Assembly (NCBI GenBank): GCA_965217095.1
Contig: OZ244235.1
Coordinates: 3,596,001 to 3,660,000, forward strand
Direction: 5' to 3'
DNA length: 64,000 nt
Source: CAYNZV01 sp965217095
GTDB lineage: Bacteria > Latescibacterota > UBA2968 > UBA8231
A model generated the notes under the pieces. It ran no database searches. It was not told where the DNA came from and saw only the letters and a list, made by a program, of their open reading frames with translations. Positions 27,204-35,865 of the stretch are shown here, one piece after another. The first letter of the stretch is position 1. Each line of letters begins with the position of its first letter. The translations under genes were made by a program, and so were the position numbers.

Positions 27204-27844
27204 GCACCGCCAAGAAGGTCGTCGTGGCAGTAACCGGGGCCAGCGGCGCATTGTACGCCGGTCGCTTGCTGCGTGCTCTCCTTGGCGCCGGTCACCATGT
27301 GGATCTCATCCTCTCCAAATACGGTCGTTACCTCTTGGTCGAGGAGCTTGGATTTCGGCCAGAACGAGAATCGGTGTCCGAATTCCTCGCCCGGCTCTAT
27401 GGCGATCAGGTGAACAGCGGTGAATTGCAGGAGTTCAGTTTCAGCGACCTCAGCTGCCCGATCGCCAGCGGTTCGGTTGGCAGTGACGGCATGGTTGTGG
27501 TGCCCTGTTCGGTCAAGACGCTCTCTAGCATTGCCAACGGCTCCGCTGCCAATCTCATCGAGCGCGGGGCGGACGTGGCGCTCAAGGAACGTCGTCCCCT
27601 GATCCTTGTGGTGCGCGAAACCCCATTGAATTTAATTCAATTGCGAAACATGGTGAGCGTAGCGGAGGCGGGTGGTATCCTGTTGCCGGCGATGCCCGCT
27701 TTTTATCAGCAGCCGACAACCTTTGATGATCTTGGCGATTTTATGGCGGGGCGGGTATTGAACCTGTTGGGAATCGACCACGACCTCTTTCCCGCGTGGT
27801 CAGGACCATCACAGAACAAAAAAGGATCCGAGGGCTCCATCTGA
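27200..27844 (+). CDS. ubiX: UbiX-like flavin prenyltransferase (MqnM-like)
   Basis: A 214-residue UbiX/Pad1 protein with VAVTGASGALYAGRLLRAL at the N-terminus, the SGSVGSDGMVVVPCSVKTLSSIANG FMN/prenyl-binding region shortened in this listing to its GSDGMVVVPCS core, and ETPLNLIQLRNM. It makes prenylated FMN, the cofactor of UbiD-type decarboxylases, which in the futalosine route remove the carboxylate after prenylation. No ubiD is in the window. It ends the mqn operon before a terminator-like inverted repeat. Confidence 0.93.
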   Translation: MSTAKKVVVAVTGASGALYAGRLLRALLGAGHHVDLILSKYGRYLLVEELGFRPERESVSEFLARLYGDQVNSGELQEFSFSDLSCPIASGSVGSDGMVVVPCSVKTLSSIANGSAANLIERGADVALKERRPLILVVRETPLNLIQLRNMVSVAEAGGILLPAMPAFYQQPTTFDDLGDFMAGRVLNLLGIDHDLFPAWSGPSQNKKGSEGSI

Positions 27845-27920
27845 GTGAGGAGAAACAGACAGATAAATGGGGGAGAACCCAGCCCTCGGATCGCTTTTCG
27901 GCGACCTCTTTCAAGGTCGC
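27825..27920 (+). terminator. Long inverted repeat and hairpin after ubiX
   Basis: GATCCGAGGGCT (27825-27836) and AGCCCTCGGATC (27881-27892) are perfect 12-bp inverted copies around 44 bases and span the ubiX stop, followed by GCTTTTC. A second small hairpin, GCGACCT-CTTTCA-AGGTCGC, occupies 27901-27920. Together they are the likely end of the menaquinone operon, although the T-run is short. Confidence 0.55.
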
Positions 27921-28282
27921 GGGAAGCGCTTTCGCAAGGGCTGTGCCAGGGTCAGAGACAGTTGTCCGAGTGACTATATAAGTTATTTATTTACAATATC
28001 TTAATTTCTTTATTTTTTTCGCAAAAACCATGTGTTACCACGTGTTTTTTTGTGAGAACAAACCGCTCATATGGAGGGTGCGATCGAACCGGCCACAAGA
28101 TCTGGACGACCGGTTTTTCGAACCTGTGAAGGTTGAGTTCGACAGCGGAAATTACTGCTGGCATTAGGAGAAAAAACTTCCGGAATCTGCTACTCTTCGC
28201 CGGTTTGTCGACCGCAATCCCAGATCCACACCGGCCATCCGTGCCTCAACAGGAAAACTGTTCCAGCCTTTTGTGGGGGCTC
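27921..28282. other. Gene-free, locally A/T-rich intergenic stretch
   Basis: No gene is supported on either strand. Around 27975-28050 the sequence is conspicuously A/T-rich, unlike its neighbours, with several short T-runs. I see no tRNA, recognisable promoter or repeat beyond the terminator before it and the palindromic element after it. Confidence 0.5.
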
Positions 28283-28450
28283 TAGGAGCGTATCCGAGTA
28301 TCCCATTTGGGCTGCAGGTGCGTCATTGCTGCCGCTGTCTGCGTTGCGCTTCTCTCTCTGAATTCTCCAATTCAGATCGCTCACGCGCCTTGCCATCGAC
28401 AACAATGACGCCCCCTCGTCTGTCAAAGCGAATACCCGGACACGCTCCTA
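28283..28450. repeat. MITE-like palindromic element, copy 2 (168 bp)
   Basis: The ends, TAGGAGCGTATCCGAGTATC and the reverse complement of the right end TAGGAGCGTGTCCGGGTATT, match at about 17 of 20 positions. A second inner inverted pair, GCGTCATTG and CAATGACGC, makes the whole element an imperfect cruciform. The core CTGCGTTGCGCT and CTCACGCGCCTTG are shared with the copy near 2330. The right end supplies the stop codon of the adjacent hydrolase. No coding capacity is seen. Confidence 0.7.
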
Positions 28451-29521
28451 GCGATCCCTGCGGATAGACTGCTCCTTTGAGTACCAGTGTGACAGCACCT
28501 TCTCGGCAGGTTTGCCGTGAGGGGTGAATCCCCCATTCCGCCTGCCGCCCCGCTCCAGGTCGCTGAACCACTTCCACCAGTAGATACCGTGCAGCCAGGG
28601 CTGCGACCAGAAGGTCGAGAACACAGCTTCGTAACATGCTTTCTGCGCGTTGAGATCGACGATATCCGCACTTCGGCTCCACTCCCAGGGTCTAACGCTG
28701 GTGCCACGGACGCTGCGAAACCCGATCTCGGTGAAAATGACCGGTTTCCCGGTCTGCTGATAGATCGCTGCGATCTGTCCTGCTACCTCTTCAGCGCCAC
28801 GTCTCAACTCTTCTGCGGAGGGCCGCTCCAGTTCGCTGATCGGGAAGAAGGCATTGATCCCCATGTAATCCAGGTCATCCCAAAATCGGATCTGGTCGTA
28901 TTCATGCCACCAATTCGCCGCGTACACCAGCGGACCGTCAAACTCCTGCCGCGTCTCCCGGATAATCCTGCGCCAGTCCGCTTCCCGCGTCCTGGCAGGG
29001 GTTCCCAATTCGGTGCCGATGCAGAAGAGTTCGACTTCCTCGTCGGCAGCCAAGCGGGCATAATGCAGAATGAATCGTTCGTACTGATCGAACCAGCGCT
29101 TCCATTCCGCCTCGCTCTCCATCTCGATCTCTCCCCTCCATTTTCCACCGGCGCGGTCGATGAGCCAGATATGCGGTTTCAACATCACCTTGAGACCGAG
29201 ACGATGGGCTTGGCGAATGGCGTGGCGCAAATGCGCATCGGGAGGATCGTCCCGACGATGGATGCCGGAGCTGTTGAAGCGGCGCTGGTAGCCGAACGGA
29301 TTCAGGGCGATCCATTCCGCCTTTACTGATCGCCGCAGGTACGCCAGGGAAGCGCGCGAGCGCCCGGAGAGGAGGTCGCTCTGAGGACGATACAGGTGAG
29401 TGTAGGTGACGCCCTTTTGCCAGCTGTTTTCAATCGACGCAGTGCTGTTGAGCCGGCCGGGGACGGCAGCTGTCGTCGTCAGGGACAGGAGCAGAACGGC
29501 GGGGAGCGCTTTTCGTCTCAG
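28448..29521 (-). CDS. GH113-like glycoside hydrolase, secreted
   Basis: About 357 residues. The conserved part holds the TIM-barrel motifs DAHLRHAIRQAHRLGLKVML, KPHIW, FCIGTELGT (acid/base Glu region), YMGINAFFP, PVIFTEIGFRS (nucleophile Glu region) and WWKWFSD. This matches GH113-type beta-mannanase-like hydrolases. No ATG, GTG or TTG gives a full-length protein, but translation upstream in the same frame continues without a stop through EWIALNPFGY to a clear signal peptide (RRKALPAVLLLSLTTTAA). A CTG at 29521 preceded by GAGGG eight bases away is the best start. The stop is provided by the palindromic repeat, so the native C-terminus may be altered. Confidence 0.75.
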   Translation of the reverse strand: MRRKALPAVLLLSLTTTAAVPGRLNSTASIENSWQKGVTYTHLYRPQSDLLSGRSRASLAYLRRSVKAEWIALNPFGYQRRFNSSGIHRRDDPPDAHLRHAIRQAHRLGLKVMLKPHIWLIDRAGGKWRGEIEMESEAEWKRWFDQYERFILHYARLAADEEVELFCIGTELGTPARTREADWRRIIRETRQEFDGPLVYAANWWHEYDQIRFWDDLDYMGINAFFPISELERPSAEELRRGAEEVAGQIAAIYQQTGKPVIFTEIGFRSVRGTSVRPWEWSRSADIVDLNAQKACYEAVFSTFWSQPWLHGIYWWKWFSDLERGGRRNGGFTPHGKPAEKVLSHWYSKEQSIRRDR

Positions 29522-29566
29522 AAGGGATGCCCTCGGATGCAGTTCAATGGGTTGGTGAACGACAGA

Positions 29567-31027
29567 TCAAGTGATTCGATGCAGGTCGGGCCGCATGAGT
29601 TCCTTCGGCAGCATCGGCTCGAGGGTCGAGTCGGCGCCACGATGTCCCCTGCAGATGGTCCAGGGCCCGAATCCGCACATGAACTCTCCGATATCAGGTA
29701 GTTTGACCGGACGCACCGGCACACCGCGAAAGACATTCTGGACCTCGGGCCACGTGAGCTCGAGGCGGGGCTGGGGAATCTTGTCTCCCCACATGGTTAC
29801 CGCCTGTTGGGTCAGGTAGAAATGGCCTTTGTGGTTCCGGGCGACGTGCATACCGCCGCGCACGTGGAAGGGGAATCGCTCTTTGGACAACAACGAAGAT
29901 TCCGGTTGCAACCACAGATACCTGCCGTCCATGTTGAACTGCAGACCCGACGGCTGCGGCAGTTCCAACCGCCACTGATCGTTTATGAGCTGGCGAGCGC
30001 TCGCAACGGCCGGATTCGGCTCGGAGGCTTCGGGACTCCAGGTCGAATCCTGGTTCAGCGCCGGCTCCCAGTAGGTATCGGCGGTTTTTCCGATACGAGC
30101 GACAAACGCGCCTTCCGTATCGTGGTGATGGGGCCACACGCGCACGCAGCGTCGAAATTCAGGCGGAAATCTGCTGGCGATCAAAGGCGGCAGCGGTGCT
30201 GCCTCGATTCCTTCCACCTTTAACAACTGCCACTTATCCGCAAACCTGCGGCACAACCCCACGAGGACTTCTTCGTTCTCTTCCAACGAAAGGGAGCAGG
30301 TAGAGTAGACGAGTGTGCCTCCCGGCCGCAGCATGTGGAAAGCGGCCCGCACCAGTCCGGTCTGCTGTTGTGCGATCCGTTTGGCATCCTCCACCGACCA
30401 GTACCGCAGCATGCTGCTATCCTTGCGGAATATGCCGTCGCAGCTACACGGGGCATCGAGCAGAACACGGTCGAAGAAGTTGTGAAAATATCGCGCCATC
30501 AATGCCCCCTCGAGCTGGGTAACGATGGTGTTGGCGACGCCGAGGCGTTGGAGGTTACCGACTAGGCCGTGAATCCGCTTGCGGCGCGGCTCATTGGCGA
30601 TCAACAGTCCGCTATTCTCCATGTGGGCGGCGATTTGCGTCGTTTTGCCGCCGGGGGACGCGGCCAGGTCCAGTACTCGCTCGCCAGGCAGCGGGTTCAG
30701 CGCCTCGACCGCCAGGGTTGCCGCTTTTGCCTGGACATAAATGGCGCCAAGAGCGTATTCCAGGGTATGGCCAAGAGGCGGTGCCCCATCGATGACCATG
30801 GAATCGGCACACCAGGGGGCGCTGTGGCCGTGCTCTCCAAGCGCCGTTCGCAAGAGCGGAGCCTGCGGCGCCAAGCCGTTAACGCGCAGGTTCGGAGGTG
30901 GAGCGGAAAACGCGCTGCTCTGAAACTCGGTACGGTCCTGCGGATCCGGCAGCAACCGGCCCAGGTGCCCGAGCAGCAGTTCCAGGCGCTCGTCCACGAC
31001 TGCCGAGGGGCACGATTCTTTGCGCAT
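29567..31027 (-). CDS. RsmB/RsmF-like rRNA cytosine-5 methyltransferase
   Basis: A 486-residue NOL1/NOP2/sun-family enzyme. SAM-binding is seen in VLDLAASPGGKTTQIA, the two catalytic-region cysteines in DAPCSCDGIFRKD and YSTCSLSLEENEEV, and the C-terminal 180 residues form an RsmF-like accessory/PUA-type region. It methylates C5 of a cytosine in 16S rRNA (RsmF-type) or tRNA. It lies upstream of the GH113-like gene on the same strand with about 45 bases between, and divergent from the metallophosphoesterase. Confidence 0.88.
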   Translation of the reverse strand: MRKESCPSAVVDERLELLLGHLGRLLPDPQDRTEFQSSAFSAPPPNLRVNGLAPQAPLLRTALGEHGHSAPWCADSMVIDGAPPLGHTLEYALGAIYVQAKAATLAVEALNPLPGERVLDLAASPGGKTTQIAAHMENSGLLIANEPRRKRIHGLVGNLQRLGVANTIVTQLEGALMARYFHNFFDRVLLDAPCSCDGIFRKDSSMLRYWSVEDAKRIAQQQTGLVRAAFHMLRPGGTLVYSTCSLSLEENEEVLVGLCRRFADKWQLLKVEGIEAAPLPPLIASRFPPEFRRCVRVWPHHHDTEGAFVARIGKTADTYWEPALNQDSTWSPEASEPNPAVASARQLINDQWRLELPQPSGLQFNMDGRYLWLQPESSLLSKERFPFHVRGGMHVARNHKGHFYLTQQAVTMWGDKIPQPRLELTWPEVQNVFRGVPVRPVKLPDIGEFMCGFGPWTICRGHRGADSTLEPMLPKELMRPDLHRIT

Positions 31028-31096
31028 TGTTCGTCCAATCCATTAATTGGTTGCTAACCTCAAGTCTATCACCTGCTTATCTCCGCGACAAGAAAT

Positions 31097-31771
31097 ATGG
31101 ATCGTGCCGTCGCTTTTGTTGTGAGCGACCTCCACCTGGGTTCCGAGTTCTTCTTCCACGACAGATTCATAGATTGGCTCGACTCCCTTCCTCCCGACGC
31201 CAGCCTGGTGTTGAACGGGGATACGATCGACGATCCCGACGAGGAGCTGGAGCCAGCGCACAAAGCCGTACTCGACCGACTCGCCCAGGAATCCAAGCGC
31301 CGCGAGGTGATCTGGATCTACGGCAATCACGATGCCGATTTCGCCCTGGAAAATCCCGTTCAGGTCCGGTTCGTGCACCACTGGGAAATGGAAGGCAGGT
31401 TACTCGTTCTACACGGAGATTCGCTCGATCAGGTCATGCCGCGACACCGCTATTTCAAACGAGTGTTCAAATTCATGCATAGAATCCTCGTAATCTTCGG
31501 ATTCCCCAAGGTCCACGTGGCTCAATTCGCCAAGAAGTGGGGATTCCTGTATCGGGTCCTGAACGAGCACGTCATGAGAAACGCGTTGCGCGCCGCCCGC
31601 GACCGGGGGTTCGGCGCCGTCGCCTGCGGCCACACCCACGCCCCCATGCAGGTAGAGCAGGAGGGGCATACCTATTTCAATACCGGGGCATGGACCGAAG
31701 AGCCTCTGCACTATCTCGCCGTCGGCCCCGCCGACATCGGCCTTCTCGTCTACAATGGGGACAGCACCTAA
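31097..31771 (+). CDS. Metallophosphoesterase, LpxH-like (UDP-2,3-diacylglucosamine diphosphatase family)
   Basis: A 224-residue calcineurin-like phosphoesterase with all metal motifs: VSDLHLGSEFF (D, H), NGDTIDD, YGNHDAD, LHGDSLD and CGHTHAP. The arrangement and length are those of LpxH or its close homologues, which cleave UDP-2,3-diacylglucosamine in lipid A synthesis on the inner face of the membrane. Several LpxH-like paralogues have other substrates, so the symbol is withheld. The 3' end overlaps the start of the M23 gene by 17 bases. Confidence 0.82.
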   Translation: MDRAVAFVVSDLHLGSEFFFHDRFIDWLDSLPPDASLVLNGDTIDDPDEELEPAHKAVLDRLAQESKRREVIWIYGNHDADFALENPVQVRFVHHWEMEGRLLVLHGDSLDQVMPRHRYFKRVFKFMHRILVIFGFPKVHVAQFAKKWGFLYRVLNEHVMRNALRAARDRGFGAVACGHTHAPMQVEQEGHTYFNTGAWTEEPLHYLAVGPADIGLLVYNGDST

Positions 31772-34019
31772 CGCTCGGCGCGCTGTTCTGCTAGGCGTCG
31801 TCTGGCTCCTAGTGAATGGCGGCGCCCATGGTGACGAGCTGCTCTGGCCGCTGCCATTGAAGCCCGCCCTTTCCTCGACCTTCGGAGAATCCCGCTCTAC
31901 CGCTTTCCACATGGGCATCGACCTTAAGACCTGGGGAAAAACCGGATTCGAGGTGCGCGCTCCCGGCGACGGGTACGTGATGCGCCTGCGAGTTTCGCCA
32001 TGGGGATACGGTAGGGCGCTGTATCTGAAGCTGTCGGATGGGCGGATCCTCGTCTTCGCCCACCTCTCCGAGTTTGAACCTAGGCTCGCCAAAAGGGTTG
32101 AACGGGCACAAGTGGAAGAGGAACGTTACAGCGTTGATATCTGGCTCGAAGCGGACGAACTGGTGGTACGTCGCGGCGATCTCATCGCTCGAACCGGGGA
32201 CAGCGGTGCCGGCCCGCCCCATCTTCACCTGGAATTGCGCGACGAGCACAACGTCGCTCTGAACCCGCTCGAGAACGGCTTCCGGGTTCCCGACACCGTC
32301 GCCCCTACGATGATCGGTATTGCTTTCATCCCGATAGACTCGGAAAGCACGGTCAACGGCGGCCACCGATCTCTAACTGTGGTTCTGCGATGGAACGCGA
32401 CGAGAGGCCAATTTGAGAGCGACCAGATCCCTTCCGTGTTCGGGCGCATCGGCATCGCAATTCTCGAATATGACCGCATGGACGCCACCTCAAACAAGCT
32501 CGCCTCGCACCAATTGAAGTTGATAGTGGATGGCATAGAGCGCTTCGCCTGCCGATACAACCGAGTTTCGTATGCCGAACAGCACCAGATCTTCCTCGAC
32601 CGAACCGCGCTGCGCCTGGAGAGAGGGACACGCAATTTCTCCAATCTCTTTCTGCGTTCGGGAAACCGGCTGAAATTTTATGACCGTGCCGCCGACCGGG
32701 GGTTGCTGCATTGCGGTGTGGGGCCGAACGCCCTGGCGAAAGGAGACCATACGCTGAGCGCCATCGTAGAGGATATCTCGGGCAACGCCAGCCAAGCGCG
32801 CTTGAGATTCCGCGTCAACTCCGCTCCCGACATCCTGACCACGAGCAGGGTCGAAGGTGATGGCGCCAGCAGCATCGAGGTGGAGCTGGGTGACGACGAT
32901 GACAGCCAGTTGCACCTCACCCTTAGTCATTCGGAGAATGGTCGGACGTGGTCCCAGGTTTCCCAGGAGAGAGTGCCGCTGGGATTGAGCTCCCTGCCGC
33001 TTCCAACAAGGAGCGGGATATTCCGCTTGGTAGCTGCCGACGATCAGGGTGGCGAAGCGATGGCCACGATCGCGACCCCCGCGGCTTCCCAGGCGTCTTC
33101 ACCCAAGGTCTCATTAACCTCGTCTTCCTATGCCGGCGGTGTCGATCTGACCATCCGTACGTCCCAGATACTTGCAGAACAGCCGCGTGTGATCGTGGAT
33201 GTGCGCGGGCGAGTGTTCGAGACGGTGATACGCCAGCAGGATCTCCTAACCTATCGGAGTCAGGTGCCGCTGGAATTCGCGTCGGCCCCGGCAACCGCCA
33301 CGGTGCGCGTCACCGCAATCGCCCGCGACGGAGATCGTGCCACGGTGTCAGCCGAATTCAATCTTCAAGCCCTTGAACCTTCGACGGCGGGGCAACTGCG
33401 GTTCGCCAACGCTCTGCTGACCGTGCCGCAAGCGGCGGTTTACGAACGATTCATCCCCCAGGTTGCCACCTTTCACCCGGTCTCCGATGGCGAACTCGTC
33501 GATTCCGGGATCGGTTACGTTTTCGAGCCTGAGGGGATCAGCTTCGACCGCAAGGTGAACCTGCAAATCAGTTACCCTTCTTCGGTGGTCGAGCCCGGCA
33601 AACTGGGGATCTATCGCGAGGTGTCCGAGGGGCGGTGGGCGATGATCGGAAATCAGCTAAACCCGGAGGCTGGTACGATAGGCTGCGATATTCGCAGGTT
33701 CTCCCGCTTTGCCCTGCTGGCGGATCTGACTCCGCCGACCATTCTGGAGGTTCATCCGGCCGATGGAGCGACGGTCCGGGCGCGAAAGCCACATCTGTGG
33801 TTTCGTTTCAACGAGGAAGGATCGGGAATCGCCGAGGAGATTGATGTGGAGATCAGGCTCGATGGCCGGCGAGTAATCAGCGAGCTAGACCCCGATGCCA
33901 GCACCGTGGGTTACCTGGTGCGGCAGAATCTGTCGGTTGGGAAGCACTACCTGTCGGTGCGGATCGTCGACGCGTCCGGGAATGCGTCCTCTGCCGCAAC
34001 GGAGTTCGCGGTGGAGTAA
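31755..34019 (+). CDS. M23-family peptidase with long beta-rich C-terminal region
   Basis: A 754-residue secreted or periplasmic protein. The signal peptide covers about residues 7-26 (RRAVLLGVVWLLVNGGAHG). An M23/LytM domain spans about 30-170, with zinc ligands in AFHMGIDL and PPHLHLELRD. Then come some 550 residues of Ig-like or beta-sandwich material, including PPTILEVHPADGATV repeats near 660 and a closing SVRIVDASGN segment. M23 enzymes cut peptidoglycan cross-links; the appended domains probably sense or position it. It overlaps the upstream phosphoesterase gene and is likely co-transcribed. Confidence 0.88.
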   Translation: MGTAPNARRAVLLGVVWLLVNGGAHGDELLWPLPLKPALSSTFGESRSTAFHMGIDLKTWGKTGFEVRAPGDGYVMRLRVSPWGYGRALYLKLSDGRILVFAHLSEFEPRLAKRVERAQVEEERYSVDIWLEADELVVRRGDLIARTGDSGAGPPHLHLELRDEHNVALNPLENGFRVPDTVAPTMIGIAFIPIDSESTVNGGHRSLTVVLRWNATRGQFESDQIPSVFGRIGIAILEYDRMDATSNKLASHQLKLIVDGIERFACRYNRVSYAEQHQIFLDRTALRLERGTRNFSNLFLRSGNRLKFYDRAADRGLLHCGVGPNALAKGDHTLSAIVEDISGNASQARLRFRVNSAPDILTTSRVEGDGASSIEVELGDDDDSQLHLTLSHSENGRTWSQVSQERVPLGLSSLPLPTRSGIFRLVAADDQGGEAMATIATPAASQASSPKVSLTSSSYAGGVDLTIRTSQILAEQPRVIVDVRGRVFETVIRQQDLLTYRSQVPLEFASAPATATVRVTAIARDGDRATVSAEFNLQALEPSTAGQLRFANALLTVPQAAVYERFIPQVATFHPVSDGELVDSGIGYVFEPEGISFDRKVNLQISYPSSVVEPGKLGIYREVSEGRWAMIGNQLNPEAGTIGCDIRRFSRFALLADLTPPTILEVHPADGATVRARKPHLWFRFNEEGSGIAEEIDVEIRLDGRRVISELDPDASTVGYLVRQNLSVGKHYLSVRIVDASGNASSAATEFAVE

Positions 34020-34038
34020 CGGCCAAGTAACGTGCTTC

Positions 34039-34832
34039 TTAGGCCACCGGGTTGAAATGCCCGCCCAGCGCCTTCTTGAGATAGGCAAACGCCTCGTCCG
34101 GGGTATCACAGCGTACGAACAGTTCCGATCCCCTCGGCTGATCGTTCCCCAACGAGCCAACGCTTCGAAATTCAAAACCTCGTTCCAATACTCGGAGCCG
34201 TAGAGCACCACGGGCATCTTTCGCACTTTGCCCGTCTGGATGAGGGTCAGCACCTCGGCCAGCTCATCCAGCGTTCCATACCCTCCCGGGAACACCACCA
34301 CGGCACACGCCAGGTTCACGAACCAGAGCTTCCGCATGAAGAAATAATGGAATTCAAGATTCAGCTCGTCGGTGATGTAGGCGTTGGAGTCCTGTTCGTG
34401 GGGGAGGCTGATGTTGAGACCGACGGAGCGGGCGCCCGCTTCTGTGGCGCCGCGATTCGCCGCCTCCATGATGCCAGGTCCTCCGCCGGAGCAGAGCACG
34501 AAGGGCGGTCCTCCCGCTGTCTTCATTTCCAGCGACCATCCGGCCATCAGACGGGCAAGGGTCCGAGCTTCCTCGTAATAGTGGCCGAGCTTTACGCCCA
34601 TTTCCAGGGGCGCAAGCTCAGTCGGATCCATCTCCTCCCTCTGAGCGTCAGCCAACGCCCGTTGCGCATCCTCCAACGAAAGCGCTTGGGCTGAGCCAAA
34701 AAACACGATGATGTCGTCGATGCTCTCCCGCCCAAACCGGGCTTCCGGCTCCATGTACTCCGCCAGGATGCGAAGCGTGCGGGCATTGACACTGGTGAGG
34801 AAATCCAGGTCCCTGTAGGCTTTTGTGGGCAC
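34039..34832 (-). pseudogene. LOG-family (TIGR00730, long form) protein, frameshifted near 3' end
   Basis: A LOG-type Rossmann protein with FGSAQ, CSGGGPGIMEAANRG, and the signature FPGGYGTLDELAEVL. The reading frame is intact from a GTG at 34832 (MPTKAYRDLDFL) to about 34137 and then shifts; in the neighbouring frame the expected C-terminus (GSELFVRCDTPDEAFAYLKK...FNPVA) continues to a TAA at 34039. A single missing base near a GGGG run would explain it. It may be a sequencing error or a young pseudogene. The upstream neighbour is mrp, whose stop is 9 bases before this start. Confidence 0.75.
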
Positions 34833-34840
34833 GATCGAAT

Positions 34841-35638
34841 TCAGCGCAGTTCGGGGGTGGCCAGCAGATCGGATGCCAGTTGTTTGATCGCCAAGCCAGC
34901 GCTGCTCTCTGGCGCCACATCCTCGATGTACTCGCCTTCGTCGGAACACTGGCGCAGACGGGGATCCAGCGGGACCTCTCCACGGAAAGGAATGCCAAAC
35001 GATGTCGCCGTTTCGCGTCCACCGCCACGGCCAAATATCCGGGTCTCACTGCCGCAGTTCGTACAGGTGAAGCTGCTCATGTTCTCTACCAGTCCCAGCA
35101 CCGGGATCTCGCTCTGACGAAACATCTGGACACCGCGCCTCACGTCTGAAAGGGCGATCTCCGAAGGCGTCGTGACGATTAGGGCGCCGTCCAGCGGCGC
35201 GGTTTGGGTCAGGGTGATCTGCACATCTCCCGTTCCGGGAGGCAGGTCGAGAAGCAGCAGGTCCAGTTCCCCCCATTCCACGTTGAACAAGAATTGGCTG
35301 ATCATCTTGGCGAGCATCGGACCGCGCCAGATCACCGGCGAGCCGGGATCCATCAGTAACCCCATCGACATAACCTTGATCCCATGACCAACCACCGGAA
35401 CGATTCGGTTGGAGTCAGGATCCGCCTGGGGTTTTTCCCTCGCGCCCAGTATTCCCGGTATGCTCGGACCATAGATGTCTGTATCCATCAGTCCTATGCG
35501 GTTGCCGGCTCGCGCCATGGCGATCGCAAGGTTGGCACACAGTGTGGATTTGCCAACGCCCCCCTTGCCGCTTGAAACAGCAAGCATGTGAGCTATGCCC
35601 GGTATCGGAGCGCGTTCGGTAACGGCGTTTTGGCTCAT
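34841..35638 (-). CDS. mrp: Mrp/NBP35-type P-loop ATPase (Fe-S carrier)
   Basis: A 265-residue ApbC/Mrp protein with the deviant Walker A SSGKGGVGKST near residue 22, DTDIYGPSIPG, LPPGTGD and the C-terminal CTNC pair that holds a bridging Fe-S cluster. It lacks the N-terminal MIP18/DUF59 domain seen in many Mrp proteins. It acts as a scaffold or carrier in Fe-S cluster delivery, needed here for enzymes such as MqnC and MqnE. It is followed closely by the frameshifted LOG gene. Confidence 0.92.
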   Translation of the reverse strand: MSQNAVTERAPIPGIAHMLAVSSGKGGVGKSTLCANLAIAMARAGNRIGLMDTDIYGPSIPGILGAREKPQADPDSNRIVPVVGHGIKVMSMGLLMDPGSPVIWRGPMLAKMISQFLFNVEWGELDLLLLDLPPGTGDVQITLTQTAPLDGALIVTTPSEIALSDVRRGVQMFRQSEIPVLGLVENMSSFTCTNCGSETRIFGRGGGRETATSFGIPFRGEVPLDPRLRQCSDEGEYIEDVAPESSAGLAIKQLASDLLATPELR

Positions 35639-35777
35639 TAGTTGGTGCTGGAAACGTGGAACCAGAAAGGTGCGTCTAATCCAGCAGGTTCGGTTCCTGC
35701 TGCTTCAACGTGGAGAGCATTCAATGTAGGGAAGTTTGGGGTCCTTCGTAAGGTTGACAGAGGTTGCCATGATCTGG

Positions 35778-35806
35778 TTGACAAACCAGGATAGATGCCA
35801 TATTAT
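35778..35806 (+). promoter_or_regulatory. Consensus sigma-70 promoter of UVR paralogue 2
   Basis: TTGACA at 35778-35783, a 17-base spacer, TATTAT at 35801-35806. A second GGTTGACAG block lies 24 bases upstream (35752-35760). Transcription should start near 35813, about 50 bases before the ATG at 35866, which has an AAGGAAG ribosome site. Confidence 0.75.
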
Positions 35807-35865
35807 AGCCCAACTTACCCCGGTCAAAACGGCGTAAGCGAGTTATTTTAAGGAAGTTAAGTAGA

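Noticed and set aside
35640..35720. A T-arm-like stem-loop (GCAGG-TTCGGTT-CCTGC) suggesting a tRNA
   Set aside because: No matching acceptor stem, D-stem or anticodon arm can be placed around it, and the loop departs from TTCRANY. It would also overlap the mrp start.
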